DNA from: Cladobotryum mycophilum
Lineage: Eukaryota > Ascomycota > Sordariomycetes > Hypocreales > Hypocreaceae
DNA: 64,000 nucleotides
Direction of reading: 5' to 3'
Assembly (NCBI GenBank): GCA_036429605.1
Contig: CM071589.1
Coordinates: 682,001 to 746,000 of the forward strand
Part shown: piece after piece, positions 1 to 10,717 of the stretch
Layout of the letters: each line of letters starts with the position of its first letter
Numbering within the stretch: the first letter of the stretch is position 1
Notes under the pieces: generated by a model
The model's database searches: none
Seen by the model: only the letters and a program-made list of their open reading frames with translations
What the model was told of the DNA's origin: nothing
Position numbers and translations under genes: made by a program

Positions 1-203
1 ACGCATCACTCTTTGGCGAGGACGATGTGGGCAAGGAGGAGGATGTATCCCCAGCTAGTAGTTGGCTTGGCTTCCTCAGGACTGCCCGAGACATGCGGAG
101 CCAAACCAGCGTGCCACTGCTGCAAGGAGTAGCGGCAGTACGGGAGGCCGAGTCGGCCAGCGCACGATCAAGCGCGGCAAGGCTTAGGGGCCTTGGAGAG
201 TGA
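1..203 (+). CDS. C-terminal end of an unidentified protein (partial)
   Basis: An open frame enters from the left edge in frame 3 and ends at TGA 201-203, giving about 66 residues. The segment is acidic at first (GEDDVGKEED), then has SSWLGFLRTARDMRSQ, and finishes in an Ala/Ser/Arg-rich tail ending LRGLGE. Codon use is GC-rich like the other real genes here, and there is no stop across the fragment, which supports coding. I recognise no domain. The rest of the gene lies outside the window, so family and function cannot be assigned. Confidence 0.45.
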   Translation, partial: ASLFGEDDVGKEEDVSPASSWLGFLRTARDMRSQTSVPLLQGVAAVREAESASARSSAARLRGLGE

Positions 204-1328
204 CAGATCCCTTCGCATGTTAAAAGATCGTCGGTGGGACCGTGGTAAGACGCATTGGGGTGGGTGAATGAATAGTCGGTGTTGGAGGCTGCCGCGAACC
301 TCTGTTCAAGTTGGGCAGTCATACCTAGCAGCTGGTTATTCATTCAACCTTTCTTATAAGGTAAGAAGACTGTACCACTTACTTGTTACTGGTTATGGGG
401 GGTTCCGTGGCGATCAAGATGGTACGGAGACAAGACAACCTAGAGCCAGCTATGAATCCATGAACGATGGGACTGCTGTCTCCAAGCTCCAGCAATACGA
501 CTGCCTTTATAGAGCAACGCCGGCCCACGAAGCCTAGATAGAGGCATCCGAAAGGTGTCCCCCCTAATGCAAAGGTTCGGTTCTCATCACACCGCTAGAT
601 ATCTAGGTATATTAATCCACCAACCGAGTAGTAAAGGAAACACGGACCGCAAAAGATATTCCCATACAAACAGTACTTAGATTACTGTCTTTTATTCCAT
701 TTCAAACCGTAAACAACTGTAAAAGAATGAGGCAAAAAAATAAAATAACTCTATTAGTTATGGGATCTTATGTTTGCTATGATTTCATAAAAAAAAGAAG
801 TATTTTTATTAGTACTCATAAAGGACATTTCGTTTTGCTGTCCCCCTTTCTTTGCAACCCAGTTGTCCACTAATGCTTGTAACGGTCCACGCTACCCTTA
901 GCTTTCGTAAAGGTCTGTCTCAAATACGCACGTATGGATACACGTACGGAGTAGGTTTGGCGAGTTTTAGCATTGCCCATAATGTGGATACATGGTTTTA
1001 CTTGGCCTAGTTAGTTATGCTCTAATAGCTTGTTTAATTAAGTTTCATTAACTAATAGTTACCCAACATTTCATAGAAGAAAATAGCCCTCCAGATCTGT
1101 AGTCCATACATCCATTAGTCTACTGCTTATCTACCAAGGTAGATAGATACCTAAGTAGGTAGCTTCCATAACACACCACTCCTACAGTACAGTCTCATTA
1201 GAGAAACCCCGCGCGCGAAAATGATCCCCACATCTTGTTGTTACGTACTCGTGGATATTACCTTCTCCCCACAATCATCAGCCTTTAGATTTTGTGCATA
1301 TCACTCACGGTGATAACCATGGTCCAAT
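204..1328. other. intergenic region
   Basis: No gene recognised. The stretch becomes AT-rich from about 590 to 850. Near 1131-1165 it carries the imperfect TACCTAAGTAGGTAG-type palindromic runs that are common in Sordariomycete intergenic DNA. It should hold the 3' end of the left gene and the promoter of the lyase-like gene at 1329. Confidence 0.5.
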
Positions 1329-3473
1329 ATGGTCTCACATTACGATACCTACCAAACATCCCTGACGGGCGGCTATTACAGCCCGGAGATTTCCAATCTC
1401 TTTAGCCAGCGATCTCGCCTCTCGACATGGCGTAAGCTGTGGCTGTACCTCGCCGAGAGCGAAAAGGAGCTCGGAATCAACATCATTACAAATGAGGCGC
1501 TAGAGCAGATGAGGGCGCACCTCACCGTAACGGACAAAGACTTTGAGATTGCCCTTGTCGAGGAGAAGCGTCAGTATGTAAGTGGTGCCGCTGGGAATTA
1601 GTCAATCGTGCAGAAGCTAACAAATTATGTAGGATGTCATGGCTGTAAGGAAGAAGAGCACTGAGAATGAGCCAGACTGCTTTGTATACTGACTGATAAT
1701 TTAACCCAGCATGTCCATGCCTTTGGCCAAGTTGCCCCTGCTGCCGCCGGCATCATCCATTATGGCGCAACGAGCTGCTACGTCACCGACAACACGGAGC
1801 TGATTCTCATGAGGGACGCCCTCGATCTCCTGATCCCCAAGATTGCCAAGGTGCTGCACAACCTCCAGTTCTTTGCCCTTGAGTGGAAATCTGAGCCGAC
1901 CCTATCTTTCACGCATCTTCAGCCCGCTCTCAGCACTGTAGGCAAGCGAGGTCAGTCTTGGGCAATCACGCTGCTTTTTTTTGTTTTTTTAATTTTTTTT
2001 TTGTTTTTCTACCTATTTAATGTGCTAAGAATTCTACTTTCAGCGGCGGGATGGGCACAGGACCTGATGATGGATCTGGTTGAGCTTGAACGGGTACGAG
2101 CCGAGCTCCGGTTTCGCGGCGCCCAAGGCACTACGGGTACGCAAGCAAGCTTTCTCGAGATGTGAGTCCTTAGTTCAATCAATTGCAAGGGAACTGATGA
2201 ACCAATCATGCTAATCTCCCCACAGCTTTAATGGCGATCACGAAAGGTGTGAGCAGCTCAATGAGCTCATCTGTCAAAAGGCTGGCTTCGAGGAATGTTA
2301 CGATGTGAGTCTACATAAGTCTTTACTATTTACCGTAACGCTGTCTAATATCTCGCCAGATCTCGACGCAGACATAGTAAGTCTTGAAAAAAGGCAAAAT
2401 CCTTATCCCATACAGATCTGGCAGAGAGACTCACGCCGTTACAGCTCTAGGAAGGTTGACTGTCTCGTGGCAAACGCTGTTACTGGCCTGGGACCTACCG
2501 TAACCAAGATTGCCTCTGATTTGAGACATCTCGCCTTGATGAAGGAAGTGGGAGAGCCTAGAGAGGTTGAGCAAATTGGCAGTAGTGCTATGGTCGGTCT
2601 TTTACTATCTTTTGTCCTGCCTTCTGTTCACGCACTTGATCTCTGCGCCCTCGTCGTGTCTTGATCACGATTTCTCTCTCAATCTGGCGCATATTAACAC
2701 CTTTTAGGCCTACAGAGTGAACCCAATGCGGTCTGAACGAATGGCCAGTCTTGCGCGGGTGCTGCAGGGAAAGACGGCTACCTACAACAATACTCACTCA
2801 GCACAATGGCTTGAGCGGTCGCTCGATGATTCTGCATTTGTAGGTAATCCTCTGTTCTTTGTCATGCCATGTGCTATTCAATGGTGGAAGCTCTATGCAC
2901 CAATGTCACAGTCCCGGGTCCACTGGCGGGCTGTTCTATACTCTACAAGGCTAACTTCTATCTAGCGAAGGATAGATATACCCGAGATGTTCCTTCTCGC
3001 GGACGGCATCGCCATCACACTACAGAGTGTGACCGAGGGACTTGTGGTGTTCCCCGGAAGGATTCACTCTAATGTCATGGCAGAGCTGCCCTTCATCATA
3101 TCAGAGAACATCGTCATGAGTCTGACGGCGATGGGCGTATCCAAACAGGAGTAAGTGCTTGCCACCTCTTAAAACGGAGGGATTACTAACGAGACCCAGG
3201 GCTCATGAGCAGATTCGTGTCCTTTCCTTTGAGGCGTCACACCAAGTCCAAAACGAGGGTCAGCCAAACGACCTCGTTGAGAGGATCAGAAACACGGAAT
3301 TCTTCAGGCCCATCTGGCCTGATCTTGATAACATGATAAAGCCAGAGCTGTACGTTGGCCGCAGCGCGCAGATTGTTGACAAGTTCTGTGGGCCGGGTGG
3401 CAAGCTTGAGAAGAAGCTTGCGCCCTACCAGGCGGCTATTAAAGGGACAAGGGCTGCCGAGTTGAATGTTTGA
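1329..3473 (+). CDS. divergent adenylosuccinate lyase-like protein, 10 exons
   Basis: Fumarase/aspartase superfamily, adenylosuccinate lyase (ADE13/ADSL) branch. That family splits SAICAR to AICAR and adenylosuccinate to AMP, releasing fumarate, as a homotetramer. Exons: 1329-1577, 1633-1644, 1710-1950, 2044-2161, 2226-2304, 2360-2376, 2445-2592, 2708-2839, 2966-3150, 3200-3473. All introns are GT..AG and the joined frame gives 484 residues, the usual family size. Family landmarks kept: YDVYQT-like start, [52 protein letters not shown]. Odd changes: the His before DVMAH is Tyr, THxQPAQ has lost its last Gln, and the signature YKRNP reads YRVNP, so the usual Lys is Arg. Exons 2 (12 nt) and 6 (17 nt) are microexons. 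It is probably a paralogue beside a normal ADE13 elsewhere; activity is uncertain. Confidence 0.85.
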
Positions 3474-4668
3474 GGATTCGAGCATCCTAACTATACGAGG
3501 AATTTGTAGAATAAAAGATTGATTAATCAAATTTCATATAAACTGGTGGAGCTGAGAGGGTGTATGTTCTTCAGGGCGTCCGGCACTTATCGGACCGGAC
3601 ATGGGGTAGAAACAGACATGACCCTGGGATGCGGGGCCGAGGAGCCGAACGGTGTAATATGGCGCAAACTCGGGCTGGGCAGTGATTACTAGCGACATGT
3701 GACGTTCCGAGGCGTTCCCCAATGAGGATAACCTAGATCGTAGTATTGATGTTGGCAGTGGATCAGGGTAAGCTACAAGTGTAACAACAATGGGTTCAAG
3801 TGTCACGGTCCGTTCTGTAATTACCAAGTACTAATAGCAAACAGTTGTATTGATGGCTAGCTATTTATTCATCTAAAGCAACAATAATCATAATATTATA
3901 TATAAATACTAATTGATAGATCGGCCGTAATCAGTCTAATCCGATCTGATAATTGATCAGTGATGAATCAGTCTGAGGTTTATCTGATCCGGGGTATAAG
4001 TCATGACTGAATGTTCAGGTCGTGACACCATCTCTGCCTGTCATTCTGCGAATAAAGCAGGCAAGAATCCGATATTCGGGCAGTATGCCCGCAAATGGTC
4101 TCTAATTCAATAAATATTAGGGAATTGTAAAAAAAAAAAACACAGGTGACCAAAAGACTGCTGATCTATATGCTGACTTTGTGATGCATTCTAGAGAATT
4201 GCGCTAAACTAAAACTATGAGGTTCTCCGATTCAACCAATCGGGTCTTTTACCGTCTTACTAATATCTACCTTATAAGCCACCTCATTCGCCAATGCGGG
4301 GAATGATTACATCTCGCTGTCTAGTGGGTCCCGGATCGGGAGCCCCCGGTCTGACGACGAGACCACAAGCCGAGTCTCCTTTGGTTACTATTGCGCCGCC
4401 TACCTTTCGCTTCAACATGGTTTTGGGTAGGCCACGTACTATGCATATAGGTAAAAATAGTAAGCTACTATTATTGGAAAAGGGAAAAAGAGACGTAATG
4501 TTCATGCATCAGTCGGGGAAACCCGGGTCGCTTGTGTCTTGTCATTGTAGTACGACTCATGGCAATCAAGTCGTGAAATAGGTATTTAAGACTCAAATGC
4601 CAGCCGCCTGTGATATTGTTATACTTTTGTTCGCTATCGACAACGCCCCCCCCAAAAAAACAAGAACA
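3474..4668. other. intergenic region
   Basis: No gene recognised. It contains an AT-rich section around 3830-3960, an A12 tract near 4129-4140 and the immediate promoter of the SnoaL-like gene. The short frames on either strand here have no recognisable similarity. Confidence 0.45.
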
Positions 4669-5178
4669 ATGCCGCCCTCGACCAACATCAACGTTTTGAA
4701 GCAAGCATTCAGCCACTTGAATGCAGGAAATATCAACGGATGCCTCAGCCTGATGAGGCCAGATTTCATCATCAACATCGCTGAAATGCCCCACCAAAAG
4801 CGTGGGCACGACGCCTGGAGGAAGCATGCTCATATACTCCTCGCCTCCTTTCCTGACGCCAAAGTCCATGTCGAGGACGTTGTCGCCGCAGAAGACAAAG
4901 TTGCCGTGCGGGTGCGAATCAAAGGCACGCATCTTGGCGAATTTCTCGGTTGTCCTCCTACAGGCAAAACGATCGAATACATCAGCCACGAGATATACCG
5001 GTTCGAGAATGGAGAACTGGCTGAAGAGTGGATTTGCTCCGACAGCGTAACGTTGATGAGACAGATTGGCGCCCTATCTACGAATCGTCTTGTGTCGATG
5101 TGGTTATCGGGATACCGATACTGGGTTGGGCTGGCTACAGGTGTTGTAATTGCTGGAGTTGTCCAGTACATGACTTAG
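4669..5178 (+). CDS. SnoaL-like (NTF2-fold) protein with C-terminal membrane anchor
   Basis: Single exon of 169 residues. The body matches the SnoaL-like polyketide cyclase / NTF2 fold: a helical start (NVLKQAFSHLNAGNINGCL), the RGHDAWRKH segment, strands with the GTHLGEFLGCPPTGK turn typical of the family, then HEIYRFENGELAEEW. Members act as cyclases, isomerases or ester-forming enzymes, or are of unknown function. I chose ATG 4669 because the family begins about ten residues before NVLKQAF; an in-frame upstream extension from 4597 looks like leader sequence. Unusual: after the fold comes a hydrophobic stretch (WVGLATGVVIAGVVQYM) at the extreme C-terminus, as in tail-anchored proteins. It lies between the lyase-like gene and a divergent Zn2Cys6 regulator. 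Confidence 0.75.
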   Translation: MPPSTNINVLKQAFSHLNAGNINGCLSLMRPDFIINIAEMPHQKRGHDAWRKHAHILLASFPDAKVHVEDVVAAEDKVAVRVRIKGTHLGEFLGCPPTGKTIEYISHEIYRFENGELAEEWICSDSVTLMRQIGALSTNRLVSMWLSGYRYWVGLATGVVIAGVVQYMT

Positions 5179-5892
5179 GTATATTCGCGTCCAGGGGTTG
5201 GGGAAACTTGTTTGTACGAATTAGGATCGACCGACGGGGGAACGAGGTAGATAATTCCACTCCTTCAATTGAGCTCTAAACCTCTTTGATGGCAGATATT
5301 CTGTGCATTCTCACAGTCATTGTCTCGTTGAAATTAAATATGCCCATTTTGGGATTACTCGGACACAACGAAATGTCATCAAGATACTGTGTAAGATTAG
5401 TTCGCACCTCCATCTCACGTACCTACGTAGCCACATCCGCGGAAAATCAGCCGATGGACGGAACAGTATTGTGCACACACATTGTATGAGTCCCTGCAAG
5501 AAGCAAGCTGAGAACGCATGGGTACTGGGAGGGCTGATTTAACCAATGTCAGCACGATACCTATTCGGCGTCTCAAAGTTAGGAGATAACCGGTTAAAGC
5601 GTTTGGTACTGTGCTGCGCCAAGTCCAAATCATGCCTGCTTCCGACACAGCCAATGGGGACCTTGATTGACCCGCAGAATCCAAGGTTCGGTCATTCAAT
5701 TCGTCACTCATACTTATTGTGGTGATCCCAGCCAGAACATTCTACATCAGGACGAGAGAGCTTCGCCGCTTACGCTTGACATGATATTATTAAAGATTAT
5801 AATTCAAGGGCAGTATCCTTTCATTTCCTAATTTGGGAGAGGGGCTGTACGCAAAGCACCTAAGCACCAGGTCCCTCAGGACAACAACATAC
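5179..5892. other. intergenic region between convergent genes
   Basis: About 700 bp between the SnoaL-like gene (plus) and the Zn2Cys6 gene (minus). No further gene recognised; it should contain both 3' ends. Confidence 0.45.
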
Positions 5893-7554
5893 CTAGCTGC
5901 ATGAAAGGAATGGGTTATGGGACTCTAAATTTGTTGCCATAGATATTGCCAGCTGTAGCCCCAGCTGCACTCCTATGTGGCGTAGTACAGACGCTATCCA
6001 ATCCCGCTGCTCCTTGGGGGTTGTGCATAGCACACCGCATGAAAACAGTGGCCAAAATAGTAAAAGGGCTCCTGGTGGTGGCAACTCCTCCCACTTAACC
6101 TGTACTGCCTCCCTAGGTTGGGGACTATTTCGGCAGTATGCCAAGTGATAGGGTACACTCTGGCATATTCCGTCCGCCATTAGCCTGAGGGTTTTGATGG
6201 AAAGGTGTAGATTCCTCATGTCGTTAGTGGAACCGTGTTTCAGCGTCGCGGCTAAAATGGTCTCATGAATTAGGAGGCGGCTGGATCGGTAAGCATTCCA
6301 TATGATTGCAATGTCAAGCTCTGGATAGATGTCGTATTGCGAATTATAGCTCTTGGCTCCACAGCTGGTTGATAGAAGACGCTTGTATGACTTGAAACGC
6401 CAACTTTCCGGCAGTGAGTTTCTCCAGTCTTCGAGCATGTCATCTACGGGGAGCAGCATCGAGGCGATAACGGCTGGAGACGAAATTGCTCTGCGTTTTA
6501 TCTCCGCGCGGACAGTAATTAAACGCTCCTCGATGTCTGAGAAGCTATTCAAAGCATCCTCATCTTTGGGCAGAGCACACTGGGCCCAACGGGACCAACT
6601 CTTGACTGCTTCAGGTATCGGTTCCTGTAGTTGGTGGCAGGTCATAACCTATCTGTCGTGAGCGGTGTCAGGAAGAGGTTTCGGAGAACCACAAGTAGTA
6701 GACGTACGATGGCCCCTCGCAATTGGACTAATAGCCTCGCAGATGTGTCATCGGCACTGCAGAACTGCCCTAACCCGCGCAGTTCGACACATTGGGCAGC
6801 AGCGATAGTATGACGACTGAGGGTGCTTATTGAGTTTAAGTCGCCAGAGGCAATTACCTGACATTGGAAAGATGAATTAATACTCCAGATGAGACAGCAG
6901 TGCATTCAAGTTACTGGAGTTTACCCACCTCGAACGTGCCCATCAGCAGAATGGCACCTAATACCTGGTCCGATTGTACCTTGCCCAAATGCGAGAGGTC
7001 AGCCTGCAATTGACCAATCGCCTTGCCGTACATGCGGTACGCTTCGGATTTCCAGGACGACGAGTTTCCTGAATTTGCTAAGGCGGCAAGGCCTGCGGCA
7101 GTCGTAATTGTTCCAAGTACACCTCTAGCATTACCTTGTTGGAGCAGTTGTGGCAGATATTCATGGCTTCCCACTGCTGGACCGAGGCTGAACACATACT
7201 TGTGAATGAAAAAGGCCGTGGCCCTGTCCTCTAATGGAGGCGATACGTGGCGGACGTGGTTGTTAGATTCGCGTACTGAATCGTGTCTCTGGTCTCTACC
7301 TCTTAATTGGATCCTCTGTGCATTTCGCAACACGACAGGCGTCTCATGTCGAAAAATGGTGTCGGGTTGCGACGGGAAACCTGGGCATGTCCATCCAGCC
7401 TTCAGGCATGGAGTACATGCTGGTTGCGACAAATCGCACTGCTGCAAATCAGTCTTTCTGCGCAGTGCAGTGCAGCTTGGAACATTTGACATACCTTGAC
7501 TTTTCTCTGCCTGCAAGTAGCACAGGCCTTGCTGGGTCGGCCAGTGTTGACCAT
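5893..7554 (-). CDS. Zn2Cys6 transcription factor
   Basis: Fungal binuclear zinc-cluster regulator with a fungal-specific transcription factor domain of the Fungal_trans_2 type. Exons on the minus strand: 7495-7554, 6929-7438, 6708-6857, 5893-6648. The joined frame is 491 residues and all introns are GT..AG. The first intron falls inside the zinc cluster, between RQRKVK and CDLSQ. Spliced, the spacing is C-x2-C-x6-C-x6-C-x2-C-x6-C (residues about 11-38, ACATC...CDLSQPACTPCLKAGWTC). The middle region has FFIHKYVFSLGP and EYLPQLL, and the C-terminus is helix-rich. It should be nuclear and bind CGG-type half sites. It may regulate the neighbouring lyase-like and SnoaL-like genes, but that is inference from position only. 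Confidence 0.85.
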
Positions 7555-8481
7555 GTTACAAAGTTCACACAACCTTGGAAGCCTTAATGCGCAACAACCA
7601 CGCAAGCGTGAGCCAAGCAAGGAGGCATGAATATCTCGGATAGCAATTGGATAGTAAAAATGGATCCTGTTTAAACACGGCTCTTAGGATCGTGGTTTCG
7701 TAGGTAGGCAATTAATTCTAGGCCCTTGGCTCTGCACTTCCCATTGGTGATGAAATGGCTAGATTCCTATGAGACATTCTTTACACCACTCCTCGCAGCT
7801 AGACCCGTCACTTTGCCGAAGTTGGCGCGGTGGTGAGGTACTGTGCTGTGATGGTGGTGGTGATGGGCACAAGAAACAGGCTCACGCCATGCAGCAGGCG
7901 GCCGGCCTGGTAGCATCATCCCTGGTTAGTCAGCGAGCTGCACCCCGGGGCGGCGCCTAGGCTCGTGGGATCTGCCACATTTATAATATTAAGTTATAAT
8001 ATTATAACTTTTTACTAGTTATAGTTTTTTTTGGGGTTTATTATAATTTTAATTCTTAATTTATTAAGAACTACAAACTACTACCTTCGACCAAGCACAT
8101 TCATCAGCCCCCCGTCCAGGTTACTGCTTTTCACCCACACACGCACGCAGGGCCCTACCCGAGACTTCTCGATGATGTACTTCTTGGATAAGGGATCATT
8201 GGATCATAGCTCTTCTAGTGGCATGGGGCTATTCGTGCTACCAAAAAAGGAAACTGTGGTCGGTTTTAAGAAACTCCATGTGTATTGTGCATTATGAGCG
8301 GTGGTCTCTAGCTAGCTGCGTAAATCTATTTATCATATCACCATATCCCCCTATTGTCCCCAACTATCAACTAATCCCCCTGTATAGAGGGGTCTGGAAA
8401 CCCCTGATAAAGCATCATAACCCATACCAGTTACTTGAAACATCAACTCCAATCAGATTCATACCCTTCTCCGCGGCGAGT
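7555..8481. other. intergenic region
   Basis: No gene recognised. An AT-rich patch at about 7979-8060 contains overlapping palindromic TTATAATATTA units. The left side should carry the promoter of the Zn2Cys6 gene. Confidence 0.4.
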
Positions 8482-9759
8482 CTACTGACTCACAATGACC
8501 GATGATAACTTGTGGTTAATGACCGGGGCGAGAGTGGAAACGCTAACGTGAGGCCAGCTGAGCGCGTTGAAGTTGAGGGCCACATGCTGAGAGTATTGGA
8601 TCTGGTCGTACTCGACAGTGACCGTCCTAGGTTCCTGGACATGAATGTCCACCTGAAACTTGGGGACCGCATCCCTAGGGCCGAGAGAGGCGGGGGACAC
8701 CGTCTTTTGGCCAGGCACGAGGTGGACCTCTGCGCGCACCTTTGAGATCCAGTACTGGGCTGATACGCTGGCTCCGTTTGCGTTGCCGCTTCTGCCAGGA
8801 ACAGAAGTGGTATTGACACCGCCGTCAGCGCCAGTCAGGAACCCGATGTTACTGGTACCTCCACCGAGCTGGGGGTTTTCCGGCTGGGATGAGACGGTGA
8901 AGGTGGTATTTTCGATAATGTTCTTCCCCGCGTTGGCATTCCTCAACACCGTGTTTGGATCCTGGAGAATGGCCGGGGTGATGGTGCCTGCTTCGTTAAA
9001 GGGTGTAAGATCTTGCGGAAGACGGTGTGTGTCATTCTTCTCAAAGGTCTGGTTGGGAAAAGGGATCGGAGCGTTGCCAGAGACGGTGGTTGGCGTAATC
9101 GACGCTGTGGGAATGACTGGCGGACCCTTGGAAGTGACGGCTGGGTTGAAACACTGAGCGTTGATGGTCGTGCCGTGAGGGATAGATCCCATGCGGGTAA
9201 AGGAAGCGGCGAGATTGGGCATAGTTGCGCTCTCTGGAACACGCATCCACAGGCCAGGCTCAAAGTGAAGCACCGGCTGCGTCTTTTCGATCAAAGTTGT
9301 GTCAATGATGGTCTGAAGGTACGATATGCCGTTGAGGATAATATCGCCTTGGTCATCTAGGCCGCGGTTGGGTACATCCCCGAGAGCCTTGCTAAAGGCC
9401 ATGGTTTCGCTAGTCAGGCTGAGTTGCAAGACGTTATCCGTGGGATCATTGGCATCAGGCGTGACAGGCAGCGGAGTTGGGGTCTTTGTGCTGTTTGGTC
9501 TGAAGATTGTGTTGAAGCCGAAGCCACCAAATGTTCCGTTGAACCTTTGCAGGACATCTAGCGATGTGACGGCGACGACATCAGTGTCCTCGATGTGTTC
9601 TCCGTTAGGGGCCCCAGCAATAGTTCTCTTGGCTTCAAGCTTAGCTTCAAGCTCGGCTTCATGCTCGATTGGCTGCGTAGGCAATAGAAGGACGGTCTCA
9701 CCGAAGTGGAACTCGTCCGGGAGCTGGATGAAAGCATTTGGTGCGGTGGGGATTGCCAT
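8482..9759 (-). CDS. unidentified protein, 425 aa
   Basis: A long single open frame starting at ATG 9759, which gives MAIPTAPNAFIQLPDEF. Upstream is a probable 5'-UTR intron: GTAAGT at 9859 down to TATAG ending at 9792. Joining across it puts a stop in frame, so the start is not in an earlier exon. The protein has no signal peptide or membrane span. Notable segments are FNGTFGGFGFNTIFRPN, DIILNGISYLQTI, LHFEPGLWMRVPES and RMGSIPHGTTINAQ. These compact motifs feel like a conserved family seen in ascomycetes and some bacteria, but I cannot name it or give a reaction. Length, codon use and lack of stops make it a convincing gene. Confidence 0.7.
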   Translation of the reverse strand: MAIPTAPNAFIQLPDEFHFGETVLLLPTQPIEHEAELEAKLEAKRTIAGAPNGEHIEDTDVVAVTSLDVLQRFNGTFGGFGFNTIFRPNSTKTPTPLPVTPDANDPTDNVLQLSLTSETMAFSKALGDVPNRGLDDQGDIILNGISYLQTIIDTTLIEKTQPVLHFEPGLWMRVPESATMPNLAASFTRMGSIPHGTTINAQCFNPAVTSKGPPVIPTASITPTTVSGNAPIPFPNQTFEKNDTHRLPQDLTPFNEAGTITPAILQDPNTVLRNANAGKNIIENTTFTVSSQPENPQLGGGTSNIGFLTGADGGVNTTSVPGRSGNANGASVSAQYWISKVRAEVHLVPGQKTVSPASLGPRDAVPKFQVDIHVQEPRTVTVEYDQIQYSQHVALNFNALSWPHVSVSTLAPVINHKLSSVIVSQ

Positions 9760-9791
9760 ATTGACGACTAGAAGCGATGTCAAGAAGGTCT

Positions 9792-9859
9792 CTATAAGGT
9801 GGTTAGCGTTTTAAGAATAAGCAGTTAACGCGGACGGCTCCTGATTTAAATACACTTAC
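9792..9859 (-). other. probable 5'-UTR intron of the 8482-9759 gene
   Basis: On the minus strand, GTAAGT begins at 9859 and TTATAG ends at 9792 (68 nt), with a CTAAC branch-like motif shortly before the acceptor. Splicing would join untranslated leader to the sequence 32 nt upstream of ATG 9759. Confidence 0.5.
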
Positions 9860-10717
9860 AAGGTAGATGATAAAGGGGTAGCAGAGTGTCAAATAAGATG
9901 GTTGAAAGTAGTGATGATAATGAGATGGTTGGTTTAAAAGATGCAATAGCTGTGTGTATTTATCTATAGAGAATCTCCTTTTCTTTGCAGGACATCTCCA
10001 TCTACTTATAGGAGAAGCCTCGCAGCTGTGCAGATACGAAATTACTCTGAGATACTTGGCTAGCTGGCGGCCGCCGCCGTGATCCTGAGGGATTGGCACA
10101 CGCTCAGTAATCTGACATGATTACGCCTTGGCTTCGCCCCCTCTCGTGGCTTGAGTCGATCAGTTCAAGCGGGCGCGATGCTAGCTTACGAGCTCTCGTG
10201 AATCATGCTCGTGACAAGTAAGGTCCGAGTCGGTGGCTTCCACGTTTGGGTCGCAGCCTTGTAGGGCTGGAATGATGTGGATGATATTGCCGCTATACAG
10301 GAACGCCGGGCGCCCCACGGGAATGGTTGCCCGCAAGGTGCCCACCCAATGGATATAGATGGATTAATAATATCCAGACAAGTATCGTAATGGGGCTGTG
10401 AATACGAGAAGTAATGCACTCTGAGCAATTGGCTTATTGGAGCCTTATGCTGGAATGTGTGATATTCCATAGTTGAACTAACCACTTATACATTGATGCC
10501 GAGCCACCTGATCCGGGCAATTTCGTATGATGCAATGCAGGGAGCGATACCAAGCGCGAGAAGAAACAAAAAGAAAATGAATTGTATTCATTGCTTTCAC
10601 GTGATCTTATAGAAGCCAACTAATTGAAGCCAGCTCACTATATTTTCTAGATATTCTCGAGGGCTTCAAGCTACCCGCAGGTAACCCCTTTGGAGACCAA
10701 CCAAGTAGCAAGCCCTT
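9860..10717. other. intergenic region
   Basis: No gene recognised. Short open frames on the minus strand (around 9803-10099 and 10186-10619) have no recognisable domain and are treated as chance. Confidence 0.4.

Noticed and set aside
1..10000. A full secondary-metabolite gene cluster around the SnoaL-like gene.
   Set aside because: No polyketide synthase, NRPS, terpene cyclase, P450 or transporter is visible in the window.
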